NCBI RefSeq assembly: GCF_030813715.1
Contig: NZ_JAUSUZ010000001.1
Coordinates: 9,096,501 to 9,160,500, forward strand
Reading direction: 5' to 3'
Source: Catenuloplanes indicus
GTDB taxonomy: Bacteria > Actinomycetota > Actinomycetes > Mycobacteriales > Micromonosporaceae
DNA length: 64,000 bases
The notes under the pieces are model-generated. The model did no database searches. It saw only the letters and a list, made by a program, of their open reading frames with translations, and had not been told where the DNA came from. Numbering within the stretch: the first letter of the stretch is position 1; every line of letters starts with the position of its first letter. A program made the position numbers and the translations under genes. Positions 39,502 through 48,909 of the stretch are shown in pieces.

Positions 39502-39882
39502 TCAGCGGCGGCACTCCGTCATCGCCTCGGCGACCGCGGGATCGTTCTCCAGGTCGTCGGAGGCGGTGAACTTCAGGCCGGTGAAGCCCCAGCCCGGCGT
39601 GGGGCTCAGGTCCGGGCCGATCCGCCACAGGTGACGGCCGTCCGTGCAGCGGATGTACTGCGGGGTGCGCGCCTTGCCGTCGATGTCGTGGCAGGCAACC
39701 GTGGCCTTCTTCGCGTCGATCGTCTTCCCGGGTACGAAGACCTCCGCGCACGAGATGAACAGGTCCTCGCCGCTGAGCTGGTCGGCGGGTGGGGCGACGG
39801 ACGCGACCGGCTGACTGCACGCGGCGGTGAGCAGGACGGCAGCAGCCAAGATCATGAAACGGGCGGGGCGCACGGGCACCAT
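39502..39882 (-). CDS. Small lipoprotein, unknown function
   Basis: A 126-aa protein with a lipobox (LTAAC at about residues 18-22) after the signal helix FMILAAAVLLTAAC. The mature part contains three or four cysteines (FISCAEVF, VACHDIDGK, IRCTDG, MTECRR) likely to form disulfides. It is expected on the outer face of the membrane. Convergent with, and directly abutting, the methyltransferase. The 39883-40139 gap upstream shows no gene. Confidence 0.75.
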   Translation of the reverse strand: MVPVRPARFMILAAAVLLTAACSQPVASVAPPADQLSGEDLFISCAEVFVPGKTIDAKKATVACHDIDGKARTPQYIRCTDGRHLWRIGPDLSPTPGWGFTGLKFTASDDLENDPAVAEAMTECRR

Positions 39883-40139
39883 CGTGGTGTCACCTCGGAG
39901 TTAGATCAAGGTTGAGCTTCGCCGGTCACCCGTCCGAGTGATCCGGATGCGCCGCGGGCAACCGTACCCCATCCGGCCCTTGCGCATTCCGGCCGTGCAC
40001 GACCTTCGGGCGGCGGATGAGGGAGGGGTTCGGTTCCTGTGGTGACCGGCGACGGGACGTGCAGGGAGGCCGCCCGCGGCCGACCGGAGCCCGCGGGAGC
40101 ACCGCCACGTGGCCACGCCGGAAGCGGGAACATCTGCTT

Positions 40140-41114
40140 CTATCCCGTTGGGTACAGGCCCCGCTGCCGCGCCGCCAAGCGGGTCAGGCCGAGCAGCGCG
40201 TCGATGTTCGGGGTCGGGACCGCGAGCCGGCTGCCGATCTCGCTGACCGCGGTGACCAGGGCGTCGAGTTCGATTGTGCGGCCGGCTTCGGCGTCCTGGA
40301 GCATGGAGGTCTTGAAGGCGCCGAGGCGGCGGGCGACGGCGATGCGGTCCTCGGCGCTCTGCGTGATCGGGGCGCCGGTCAGTGCGCCGATCGCGGCGGC
40401 CTCGGTCATCACACGCTGGATGAACGCGTTGACCAGCGGGTCGTCCAGGATCAGGTCGGCGGTGGCGGTGGTCAGCACGGAGATCGGGTTCATGGTCATG
40501 TTGCCCCAGAGCTTGAACCACACGTCGCGCTGGATCGCGTCGCTGACCGTGACCCGGAAGCCGCCGGAGCGCAGCAACTCCGCGGTCCGCACCACGCGTT
40601 CCGAGGAGTCCCCGGACGGCTCGCCGATGATCAGCTCGTCGCCGGCGGTGAGCAGCGCGTGGCCGGGCTCTGCCTGCCGTGCCGCCAGGTGGACCACGCA
40701 GCCCAGCACCTGGGACGGCGGGAGTGCGGCGGTGACGGTGCGGTCCGGGTCGGTGGCGTCCAGGACGGTGCCCTCGAGCGCGCCGCCGAAATCGTGGAAG
40801 AACCACCACGGTACGCCGTTGAGCGCCGGGACCACGACGGTCGACGGGCCGATCAGCGAGGTCAGTGTGGGAGCGAGCGCGGGCAGGTGGTGTGACTTGA
40901 CCGCGATGATCACCACATCGTGCGGGCCGAGTTCGGCCGCGTCCGCGGAGGTCTGTGCGACCGGGGAGGACTCGGAGTTCACCAGCCAGCCGCGGGTGCG
41001 GAGCGCGTCGAGCGTGGCGCCGCGGGCGAGGGCGGAGACCGGCACACCGGCGCGGGCGAGCCGCCCGCCGAGCACGCCACCGACCGCGCCGGCACCGACC
41101 ACGCAGACCCTCAT
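40140..41114 (-). CDS. 2-Dehydropantoate 2-reductase family protein
   Basis: A 324-aa NADPH-dependent ketopantoate reductase-type enzyme. The cofactor motif is VVGAGAVGGVLGGRLA and the catalytic lysine is in FKLWGNMTMNPIS, with TSMLQDAEAGRTIELDALV at the C-terminal domain. VALNG is seen as VPALNGVPWWFF. The enzyme would make pantoate for coenzyme A, but the many paralogues in this family reduce other 2-oxo acids. It lies 12 bp downstream of the serine dehydratase gene. Confidence 0.88.
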   Translation of the reverse strand: MRVCVVGAGAVGGVLGGRLARAGVPVSALARGATLDALRTRGWLVNSESSPVAQTSADAAELGPHDVVIIAVKSHHLPALAPTLTSLIGPSTVVVPALNGVPWWFFHDFGGALEGTVLDATDPDRTVTAALPPSQVLGCVVHLAARQAEPGHALLTAGDELIIGEPSGDSSERVVRTAELLRSGGFRVTVSDAIQRDVWFKLWGNMTMNPISVLTTATADLILDDPLVNAFIQRVMTEAAAIGALTGAPITQSAEDRIAVARRLGAFKTSMLQDAEAGRTIELDALVTAVSEIGSRLAVPTPNIDALLGLTRLAARQRGLYPTG

Positions 41115-41126
41115 AGGACCGGAAAG

Positions 41127-42494
<1,368 letters not shown>

Positions 42495-42634
42495 GATGCT
42501 GTCTCCGTCGGGTGTTGAGCGGGGCGATCCGTTCACACGGTATCCCGGTCACGTTGGTACGTTCGCGGGCGATGCGATGTCGTCGTAGGGCTTTCCCGGT
42601 TGTCACCGGATGAAATCCCGTCTGGAGGTGTGCG

Positions 42635-43540
42635 GTGACCCGGCCGGCCGTGCGCGTGCACTCACCCACCGAGCAGCGGAACCCGGCCACCGCCGAGATC
42701 GACCGCGCGGACACGCTGGGCGTCCTGCGGTTGATCAACGCACAGGATGCCACGGTCGCCGGCGCGGTCGCGGCCGCCCTCCCCGCGCTGGCCCGCGCGG
42801 TGGACCTGGGCGTGGCGGCACTGCGCGGCGGCGGGCGGGTGCACTACGCGGGCGCGGGTTCGTCCGGGCGGCTCGGTGTGATGGACGCGGCGGAGATCCC
42901 GCCGACGTACGGGTATCCGCCGGACCGCTTCGTGGCGCATCTGGCCGGCGGCGCGGTGGCGATGACCGCGGCGGTCGAGGACGTGGAGGACTCCGCGTCG
43001 TCCGGCCGGGACGATCTCGCCGGCGTGACCGAGCCGGACCTGGTCGTGGGCCTGGCCGCGTCCGGGCGCACGCCGTACGTGGCCGGTGCGTTCGAGGCGG
43101 CCCGCGCGGTGGGTGCGCCGACCGTGCTGATCACCGCGAACCCGGCCGCGACGCTCGCCCCGGACGTGCTGGTCTGCGCGGCGACCGGTCCGGAGGCGGT
43201 CGCCGGTTCCACCCGGATGAAGGCCGGTACCGCGCAGAAGATGCTGCTGCACACGTTCTCCACCGCCGTCATGATCCGGATGGGCCGGACGTTCTCGAAC
43301 CTGATGGTCGACGTCCGCGCCACGAACGCGAAGCTGCGCGGCCGCATGCTGGTCACGCTGGCGGAGGCGACCGGCGCGGGCGACGCGGAGTGCCGGGCCG
43401 CGCTGTCCGCCGCGGACGGCGACCTGAAGGTGGCGATCACGTCGATGCTGGCCGGCGTCGACCCACCGGCGGCCCGGCGGGCGCTGCACGCGTGCGACGG
43501 CGTGGTCCGGGCCGCGCTGCGCCACCTCGGTCGGGCCTGA
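42635..43540 (+). CDS. murQ: N-acetylmuramic acid 6-phosphate etherase
   Basis: Cleaves the lactyl ether of MurNAc 6-phosphate to GlcNAc 6-phosphate and lactate in cell-wall recycling. The 301-aa protein has the SIS domain with HYAGAGSSGRLGVMDAAEIPPTY (the catalytic Glu) and the second conserved motif AGSTRMKAGTAQKM. GTG 42635 has TCTGGAGG upstream. The neighbouring sugar kinase completes the recycling pair. Confidence 0.95.
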   Translation: MTRPAVRVHSPTEQRNPATAEIDRADTLGVLRLINAQDATVAGAVAAALPALARAVDLGVAALRGGGRVHYAGAGSSGRLGVMDAAEIPPTYGYPPDRFVAHLAGGAVAMTAAVEDVEDSASSGRDDLAGVTEPDLVVGLAASGRTPYVAGAFEAARAVGAPTVLITANPAATLAPDVLVCAATGPEAVAGSTRMKAGTAQKMLLHTFSTAVMIRMGRTFSNLMVDVRATNAKLRGRMLVTLAEATGAGDAECRAALSAADGDLKVAITSMLAGVDPPAARRALHACDGVVRAALRHLGRA

Positions 43541-43546
43541 ACGCGC

Positions 43547-44485
43547 GTGACCCTGGTCGTCGGCGTCGACGTGGGCGGTTCCGGCGTGCGCGCCCGCGCG
43601 GAGCTGGACGGCCACGTCCGGTCCGAGCGAACGATTTCCGGCCCGGTACGGATCAGCGGCCCCGGCCTGGCCCCGGTGGTCGCGGAGCTGGTGCGGTCGC
43701 TGACGTCCCCGGCCGTGCCGGACGCCGTGGCGATCGGGTGCGCGGGCGTGGCCACGTTCGGTGCCGCGCTGCGCGACCCGCTGGTCGCGGCCGTGCCCGG
43801 CGCGCGCGTCGCGGTGTGTTCGGACCTGCTGACCGCCTATCTGGGCGGCCTCGGCATCCCGGCCGCCACGCTGCTCGGCGGCGGCGGCTCCGGCGCGGTG
43901 CTCGCGGCCGGCACCGGTGCGGTCGCGTTCGGCGGCGGGCCCGGCACCGGCTGGCGGCGCGCGGACGGCTGGGGGCACCTGCTCGGCGACGACGGCGGCG
44001 GCGCCTGGATCGGCCGGGCCGGTCTCCGCGCCGCGCTGCGGGCTTGCGACGGCAGGCCGGGCGGCTCGGCGGCGCTGCGCGACCTGATGCGGTCCCGGCT
44101 CGGCGACCCCGGCACCGTGGTCGCCGGCCTGACCGGCCGGACGGCTCGCGCGGGTGCCCTGGCCGCGTTCGCGCCGTCCGTGATCGAGGCCGCGGCCGGC
44201 GATCCGGTGGCCGCCGCGATTCTCGCGGAGGCGGCCGGTCACCTCGCCGACACCGCCCGCGCCGTCGCGGCCTCGCCGGACGTCGCCGTGGTGGGGAATC
44301 TGGTCCGGCCCGGTGGGCCGCTGGCCGCGCTGCTGGAGCACGCGCTGCGGACGCGCGGCCTGCGCCCGGTACCGGCCGCCGGTACACCACTGGACGGCGC
44401 GGTCACGCTGGCCGGCGCGCTGCTGCGCCGCGGCACCCTGCCCGCGGCGCTGGCGACCGCGGGCGCGCTGACCACGCACGGCTGA
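43547..44485 (+). CDS. BadF/BadG/BcrA-type sugar kinase (GlcNAc/MurNAc kinase-like)
   Basis: A 312-aa ASKHA-fold kinase. The phosphate-1 loop is VGVDVGGSGVRARA, phosphate-2 is LAAGTGAVAFG, and GWGHLLGDDGGGAWIGR is the family's signature. It lies 6 bp after murQ, so it probably phosphorylates the amino sugar fed to or from MurQ (GlcNAc or MurNAc). The stop codon is inside a duplicated 14-bp unit. Confidence 0.88.
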   Translation: MTLVVGVDVGGSGVRARAELDGHVRSERTISGPVRISGPGLAPVVAELVRSLTSPAVPDAVAIGCAGVATFGAALRDPLVAAVPGARVAVCSDLLTAYLGGLGIPAATLLGGGGSGAVLAAGTGAVAFGGGPGTGWRRADGWGHLLGDDGGGAWIGRAGLRAALRACDGRPGGSAALRDLMRSRLGDPGTVVAGLTGRTARAGALAAFAPSVIEAAAGDPVAAAILAEAAGHLADTARAVAASPDVAVVGNLVRPGGPLAALLEHALRTRGLRPVPAAGTPLDGAVTLAGALLRRGTLPAALATAGALTTHG

Positions 44486-44510
44486 CCACGCACGGCTGGA
44501 CCGTGCCCGG
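44468..44510 (+). repeat. 14-bp tandem duplication spanning the kinase stop codon
   Basis: CTGACCACGCACGG at 44468-44481 is repeated exactly at 44482-44495, with a third degenerate copy (CTGGACCGTGCCCGG) at 44496-44510. The stop TGA is in the second copy. Confidence 0.88.
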
Positions 44511-44535
44511 CTGACGTGCCGCAACCCGGGGATTC

Positions 44536-44567
44536 GACACGCCCACCCGCACCGGATGGGCGTCTGT
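44536..44567 (+). terminator. Possible stem-loop terminator after the murQ-kinase operon
   Basis: ACGCCCA (44539-44545) pairs with TGGGCGT (44557-44563), extended by GAC/GTC with a bulge. No T-run. Confidence 0.4.
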
Positions 44568-44660
44568 CGGCAAGTGCACACCGCGCCATCCGCGCGGAAC
44601 CGGGGATCGAACCTGCCCGTGGAAACCAGCCATTTCCATGCATGCCGCAGGGGGAGACCC

Positions 44661-45266
44661 ATGACCACGATAGCGCGCAGAACGGCCGCCGCCACGGCGG
44701 CCGTGCTGATCGCCGGCGCCGGCGGTTATCTGCTGATACCGCCGTCCGCGACCGCGTCCAGCCACCGGGAGGCGCCGGCGATCGCGGCGGACCCGGCGGT
44801 CGACAACACCGACCTGTACGCGTTCAGCAGCCCGGACCGTCCCGGCTTCGTGACGTTCGTGCTGAACGTGATGCCGTTCGAGGCGCCGGACGGCGGGCCG
44901 AACTTCTTCCCGTTCGCCACGGACGCGACCTACCGGATCAACGTCGACAACGACGGCGACGCGAAGCCGGACGTGATCTTCAAGTGGACGTTCCGGACCG
45001 ACGACCGGCGCGGCAACCGCACGTTCCTCTACAACGACGGGCCGGTCACCGCGCTCGACGACGAGAACCTGCTGATCCGGCAGTCCTACACGCTGGAGGC
45101 GTCGTTCGGCGGCGGCCCGTTCGAGCCGGCGGTGCCGAGCGCGCCGGTCGCGCCGTCCCGGGTCGGTAACGCGTCCATGCCGGACTACCGGAAGCTGCGC
45201 GACGCCGCGACGATCACGCTCGACGGCGGCTGGCGGATCTTCGCCGGGCAGGCCGAAGTCAAGTAA
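44661..45266 (+). pseudogene. DUF4331 protein gene, cut off by the mobile element
   Basis: The ATG at 44661 has GGGGGAGA upstream and starts a signal-peptide protein (TAAATAAVLIAGAGGYLLI; cleavage after SATA). It then follows the DUF4331 pattern (SSHREAPAIAADPAVDNTDL, DLYAFSSPDRPGFVTF, YRINVDNDGDAKPDVIF, RKLRDAATITLDGGWRIFAGQ). Family proteins continue DPFF and run to about 450-500 aa; this one ends AEVK and stops at residue 201. The break coincides with the change to phage-like DNA, so I read it as an integration target. Confidence 0.75.
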
Positions 45267-45270
45267 ACAT
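45240..45270. other. Probable left attachment site (attL) region
   Basis: The DUF4331 reading matches its family up to GGWRIFAGQ (about 45,253) and departs within the next few codons. The crossover point should fall here, and the matching attR with the gene's 3' part should lie right of the window. The core cannot be defined without it. Confidence 0.5.
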
Positions 45271-45288
45271 CCCAGCCACTTGAACGCT

Positions 45289-45324
45289 GCCATCACCCAC
45301 GTTTATGCAGGTGATGGCTTTTTT
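45289..45324 (+). terminator. Rho-independent terminator at the element's left end
   Basis: GCCATCACC (45289-45297) pairs with GGTGATGGC (45310-45318), loop of 12, followed by TTTTTT. It points rightward and would stop host transcription from entering the repressor region. Confidence 0.88.
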
Positions 45325-45325
45325 G

Positions 45326-45751
45326 TTACCCGGCTGAGCGCTGCCCGGCCTCGCCCTCGGCGATGTCGGCGGAAAGAATCGCTGCGATGGTGTCGAGCGA
45401 GGCGCGGGCCATCGTTCGCAGAGAGTTACTGCGCCGGGGGTTGTCGGCGATGGACTGGAGTCGCCGGGCGACGATCGCCAGGTCGGGGTCTTCGATGTCG
45501 TCGGCGAGGTTTCCGTTAAGGATTCGATCAATTTCTCCCTCGGGCCATTCGAGTGCCTTTTCGAGGGCGGCGATGGTGCGGCGCTGGCCGATGCTGCCTG
45601 GTTCTCCGTTTTCGATGATGCGGAGTTTCGCGGGGGAGGGGCCGCCGCGTTCTTGGATTTGTCCTTGGGTGAGGTTGAGTTCTTCTTCGCGCCGTCGTCT
45701 GACTGCGGTGCCGAGTCGTCGCCAGTCGTCTGCGTGTGCCACACCCACCAT
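45326..45751 (-). CDS. XRE-family helix-turn-helix repressor (element regulator)
   Basis: A 141-aa protein. The XRE domain is at residues about 8-65 (WRRLGTAVRRRREEELNLTQ, GQIQERGGPSPAKLRIIENG, RRTIAALEKALEWPEGEID). The C-terminal part is helical (LAIVARRLQSIADNP). ATG 45751 is preferred (AGGGA close upstream); ATG 45799 would add 16 residues. Base composition is visibly lower in GC than the host. Divergent from the rightward genes, it is the candidate immunity repressor. Confidence 0.85.
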   Translation of the reverse strand: MVGVAHADDWRRLGTAVRRRREEELNLTQGQIQERGGPSPAKLRIIENGEPGSIGQRRTIAALEKALEWPEGEIDRILNGNLADDIEDPDLAIVARRLQSIADNPRRSNSLRTMARASLDTIAAILSADIAEGEAGQRSAG

Positions 45752-45869
45752 CTTCCCTGAAAACTCCCGAAAACCTGAGCGCGCATCCCGTAGATCCATG
45801 AGGTTGAGTATCCTCGCCGGTCCGCCGTTGCGGTGAACCCGACCCCCGGCGGGTGACTCCCAAGAACAA

Positions 45870-45917
45870 CAAGCGTTTTCGCTTGTTTTCAAGCGCCAAG
45901 TAGCGCAAGCTAGCGAC
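45870..45917. promoter_or_regulatory. Divergent promoter/operator with three CAAGCG half-sites
   Basis: CAAGCG (45870-45875)-TTTT-CGCTTG (45880-45885)-TTTT-CAAGCG (45890-45895) gives alternating half-sites with 10-bp phasing, one helical turn. TAGCG-CAAG-CTAGCG follows at 45901-45915, immediately before the ATG at 45918. It is the likely switch between the leftward repressor and the rightward early genes. Confidence 0.72.
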
Positions 45918-46190
45918 ATGACCGCGCTACCGCCCGTCATCCCCGTACGGGCCCTCCGCGAGGCACTCGGCCTCACCCTCGACGACGTCGTCGCCCGCAT
46001 CAAGGACCAAGGCGAAATGGCATCCAAGTCCGGTCTCTCCAACTTCGAGGCCGGCGTCCGCCAGGCATCCCCGCGGCTCGCCCTCGCCTACTGCCGCGCA
46101 CTCGGCGTCGACCGCCACCACATCAGCCAGGCCCGGGAACAGCGCGCGCTCGTCGCCGCCAGCACCCCGGCACTCGACGCTGCCGCCTGA
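45918..46190 (+). CDS. Small XRE-type DNA-binding protein
   Basis: A 90-aa helix-turn-helix protein (MTALPPVIPVRALREALGLT, DDVVARIKDQGEMASKSGLS, PRLALAYCRALGVDRHHIS). It is the first rightward gene and has no ribosome-binding site, with the operator ending at the ATG, so a leaderless mRNA is likely. A Cro- or excise-like role is inferred from position. Confidence 0.75.
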   Translation: MTALPPVIPVRALREALGLTLDDVVARIKDQGEMASKSGLSNFEAGVRQASPRLALAYCRALGVDRHHISQAREQRALVAASTPALDAAA

Positions 46191-46196
46191 CACAAG

Positions 46197-46230
46197 GAAG
46201 CCCCCTGCCGCAGCCACGACAGAGGGCTTC
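46197..46230 (+). terminator. Stem-loop between the first two rightward genes
   Basis: GAAGCCCCCTG (46197-46207) pairs with CAGAGGGCTTC (46220-46230), one mismatch. There is no T-run; it may be an attenuator or processing site. Confidence 0.45.
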
Positions 46231-46270
46231 ACAGCTCCACCGACTCCACCTCGCGAAAGGGGCAGCAGAG

Positions 46271-46714
46271 ATGCTTGCCGAGCACACTACAACACGCGCC
46301 ATCGATACGTCTCCCGACGTTACCGGCCCCGACCCGATCTGGGTCGCGTTCCGCGACCACCGCCTCGCCGCCGGCGAATCCCTCGAGCGGCTCGGCGCCC
46401 GCACCAACACCCCGCCGATCGTGATCGGCTCGTACGAGCGCGGTGACCGGCAGGCGAACCTGACCCGCACCCGCCGCCTCCTCCACGCCTCCTACCGGCT
46501 CGGGCTGGCGATCGTCCCGCCGGGCCACGCCGTCACCCCCGCCGCCGTCCCGTCCGGCGTGCCGACCACCGCGTCGTGGCTGGTCCGCTGGCACGGCGAC
46601 CGCGTCGCTACCGGCCTGTCCGAGCGTGACGCCCGCCAGCTCGCCCAGGTCGTGCCCGGCTCGGAACTCGTGCACCGGGTCGAGTACGTCGTGGACACGG
46701 TGGTGGCCCAGTGA
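46271..46714 (+). CDS. XRE-like helix-turn-helix protein
   Basis: A 147-aa protein. Residues 24-80 form the HTH (WVAFRDHRLAAGESLERLGA, TNTPPIVIGSYERGDRQANL). The C-terminal 60 residues form a small separate domain (ASWLVRWHGDRVATGLSERD, then ELVHRVEYVVDTVV). It is the second rightward gene and may control the long operon that begins here. Its TGA overlaps the next GTG (4 bases). Confidence 0.75.
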   Translation: MLAEHTTTRAIDTSPDVTGPDPIWVAFRDHRLAAGESLERLGARTNTPPIVIGSYERGDRQANLTRTRRLLHASYRLGLAIVPPGHAVTPAAVPSGVPTTASWLVRWHGDRVATGLSERDARQLAQVVPGSELVHRVEYVVDTVVAQ

Positions 46715-47226
46715 GCGCCCCGATCGTCCGCCGACCGTCGTCGCTGCTCGAGGTGCGCGCGTTCGCGTGGCACCCGGACGAGGCGACGATGACCGTCCTG
46801 TCCGCCGCGCCGCCCCTGCCGCCGGCGCTGATCTACGCCGACTCGCGGTGTGCGTGCGGCCGGCAGCTGCTCGACGCGACGGACAGCCCGCAGTCCGGGC
46901 ACGACGGCCGCCGGGTCGTCACCTGGCGGGGCGCGATCTACGGGTCGGCGAAGTGCGCCGAGGCCGACTACTACGCGGGCCAGGACGACCGGGAGGTTCC
47001 CGGCGTGCGTGTGTCGCCGGTCCCGCCGGCCGGGCTGGTCGACGCGACCCGGGTGCCGGTCATTGTGCCGTTCGACGCCACCGACCCGGCCGTGCACCTC
47101 GCGCAGCTGGCCGAGGTCACCCGCCGACTGTTGGCGCTCGACACCGGCGCCGGGTCGTTCTACGAGGCCGAGCAGATTCGGGTCGACGCGGAGCGGATCC
47201 TGGCCGCGATCGGTGGCGCGGCATGA
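46711..47226 (+). CDS. Hypothetical phage-type protein
   Basis: A 171-aa protein with a DSRCACGRQLLDA ... YGSAKCAEADYY cysteine pattern (possible zinc ribbon) and a C-terminal helix (HLAQLAEVTRRLLALDTG). Unrecognised. It overlaps both neighbours by 4 bases. Confidence 0.6.
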   Translation: MSAPIVRRPSSLLEVRAFAWHPDEATMTVLSAAPPLPPALIYADSRCACGRQLLDATDSPQSGHDGRRVVTWRGAIYGSAKCAEADYYAGQDDREVPGVRVSPVPPAGLVDATRVPVIVPFDATDPAVHLAQLAEVTRRLLALDTGAGSFYEAEQIRVDAERILAAIGGAA

Positions 47227-47846
47227 CGGCGGTCGCGTTCGACATCTCCGCGCTCACCGCGTACCAGCGGGGCACATACGACCGGCTCGCGCCGATCGCG
47301 GTCGTCTGCCCGCAGTGCGGGTCTCGGCCGGGCTCGTACTGCAAGTCCAAGTCCGGCTACAACGTGCCGTTCCACAAGGTCCGCAAGGACGCCGTGGCGA
47401 GCTGGTCGTACGACGAGCGGATCGCCGCGGTCGCCCAGGTCCGTGCCGAGCAGGCAGAAACCCGGCGCCGGGCCGTCGAGCAGATGGCCCAGCCGCTCAC
47501 CGTCGCACAGCAGCGCACCCGGGCCACCGTGTCCGCGCTGGTCAAACAGGCTTACGCGGAGGCGGACGCCCGCCTGGACGCGGAGGGCGCTGCCGCCCAG
47601 GCTGCCGCGGACGCGTTCAACGAGACCGCACCGGTCGGCACGCTGGTCCGCTACTGGCGTGGCGTCCGGTCGGGTCCGGCGTCCGGTGTCGGCCGGATCT
47701 CCCACCCGGCGTCGGTCCTCGGCGGGCACTCCGCGGTCGCCTGGATTTCGGGCTGCTCGGGTGCGGTCGGCTTGACCCACGTCGAGGTGCTGGACCGGGC
47801 CGGGCTGGTCGAGGAGACCGCCGCCGCGCTGGTGGTGGCGCTGTGA
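47223..47846 (+). CDS. Zinc-ribbon phage protein
   Basis: A 207-aa protein. The N-terminal CPQCGSRPGSYCKSKSGYNVP followed by FHKVRKDA is the CxxC-x6-C-x7-H pattern of a small zinc domain common in actinophage early genes. A helical Ala/Glu-rich middle (VRAEQAETRRRAVEQM ... DAEGAAAQAAADAF) follows, then a C-terminal SH3-like segment (GTLVRYWRGVRSG). Function unknown; nucleic-acid binding plausible. Confidence 0.7.
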   Translation: MTAVAFDISALTAYQRGTYDRLAPIAVVCPQCGSRPGSYCKSKSGYNVPFHKVRKDAVASWSYDERIAAVAQVRAEQAETRRRAVEQMAQPLTVAQQRTRATVSALVKQAYAEADARLDAEGAAAQAAADAFNETAPVGTLVRYWRGVRSGPASGVGRISHPASVLGGHSAVAWISGCSGAVGLTHVEVLDRAGLVEETAAALVVAL

Positions 47847-48733
47847 CCGACACCCTGCGCCCGCCGTTCCCGTACTACGGCGCTAAATCCCGGCTCGCCC
47901 CGTGGATCGCGTCGCTGCTGCCGGCCCACGAGATGTACGTCGAGCCGTTCTGCGGTTCCGCCGCGGTGCTGTTCGCCAAGGCGCCGGCGCGGTCGGAGGT
48001 CATCAACGACCTGGACCGGAACGTCGTCGCGTTCTTCCGGACCCTCCGCGAGCAGCGCGACGACCTCGTTACCGCGCTCCGGCTTACCCCGTACGCCCGT
48101 GACGAATACTTCGCCGACCGGCTTGATGTCGACGACATCAGCGACCTGGAGCGGGCCCGCCGGTTCTTCGTCCGTTCCACCCAGGCGTTCAACGGCATGG
48201 GCAACTCCGACAGCCGCTCCGGCTCTTGGTCCGCGGGTGTCCGGGTCGGCTCGACGCCCGACGCCGTCTCCGTGCGGGACCTCGTCGAGCGGCTGCATCA
48301 GCACGCCGACCGGCTCCGAGCCGTCTCTGTCGACGCTCGCCCCGCCGCGAAGGTGATCGCGGCGTTCGACGGGCCCGCGGTCGCCATGTACGTCGACCCG
48401 CCGTACCTCGGCGAGACCCGCACGAGCCTCGACGACGCCAAGCGGCGGTCGGCTGACTACCGGCACGACATGTCCGCCCCGGAGGAGCACGTCGCGCTCG
48501 CCGAGACCCTGCACGCGTGCAAGGCGGCGGTGCTGCTGTCCGGCTATCCGTCGCCGCTCTATGACGACCTCTACAGCGACTGGTACCGGGCGGAGATGAG
48601 CGTCCAGCGGCCGGCGACGAACCGCCGCGGCCGCGCGGGCACCGGTGCGGTCGAGGTCATCTGGTCGAACCGGCCGATCGGTCGGCAGCCGTCCTTGTTC
48701 GACGACCTGGCCGGGCCGGAGGTGGCGCTGTGA
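47843..48733 (+). CDS. DNA adenine methyltransferase (Dam type)
   Basis: A 296-aa N6-adenine methyltransferase. SAM motif I is FPYYGAKSRLAPWI, with VEPFCGSAAVLF; the catalytic DPPY is in YVDPPYLGETR. Length and motif order match the D12/Dam family. GTG 47843 overlaps the previous stop. No restriction gene is adjacent, so it most likely protects element DNA or controls its expression. Confidence 0.93.
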   Translation: MTDTLRPPFPYYGAKSRLAPWIASLLPAHEMYVEPFCGSAAVLFAKAPARSEVINDLDRNVVAFFRTLREQRDDLVTALRLTPYARDEYFADRLDVDDISDLERARRFFVRSTQAFNGMGNSDSRSGSWSAGVRVGSTPDAVSVRDLVERLHQHADRLRAVSVDARPAAKVIAAFDGPAVAMYVDPPYLGETRTSLDDAKRRSADYRHDMSAPEEHVALAETLHACKAAVLLSGYPSPLYDDLYSDWYRAEMSVQRPATNRRGRAGTGAVEVIWSNRPIGRQPSLFDDLAGPEVAL

Positions 48734-48909
48734 CCGTCCTCGGCACCCTGCGCACCCGCCGACGGGCCGCCCGCGCACGGTCGCAGGCGATCACCTGCCC
48801 GTACTGCGAGCTGCCGGTCGCCGGGCTGCTGTCCGGGTGCACCGAGCCCGACTGCCGGTCCCGGGAGATCGCCGCCGACGCCGCGTTCCGGCGGGCGGTG
48901 GACCTGTGA
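48730..48909 (+). CDS. Small zinc-ribbon protein
   Basis: A 59-aa protein from GTG 48730 (TVLGTLRTRRRAARARSQ). The four-Cys pattern CPYCELPVAGLL ... CTEPDC suggests a zinc ribbon. It overlaps the methylase stop and the next start by 4 bases each, which supports it as a real coupled gene. Confidence 0.65.
   Translation: MTVLGTLRTRRRAARARSQAITCPYCELPVAGLLSGCTEPDCRSREIAADAAFRRAVDL

Noticed and set aside
42662-44695. Leftward open frame opposite murQ and the kinase
   Set aside because: Both genes on the plus strand have family motifs, and the opposite frame has none.
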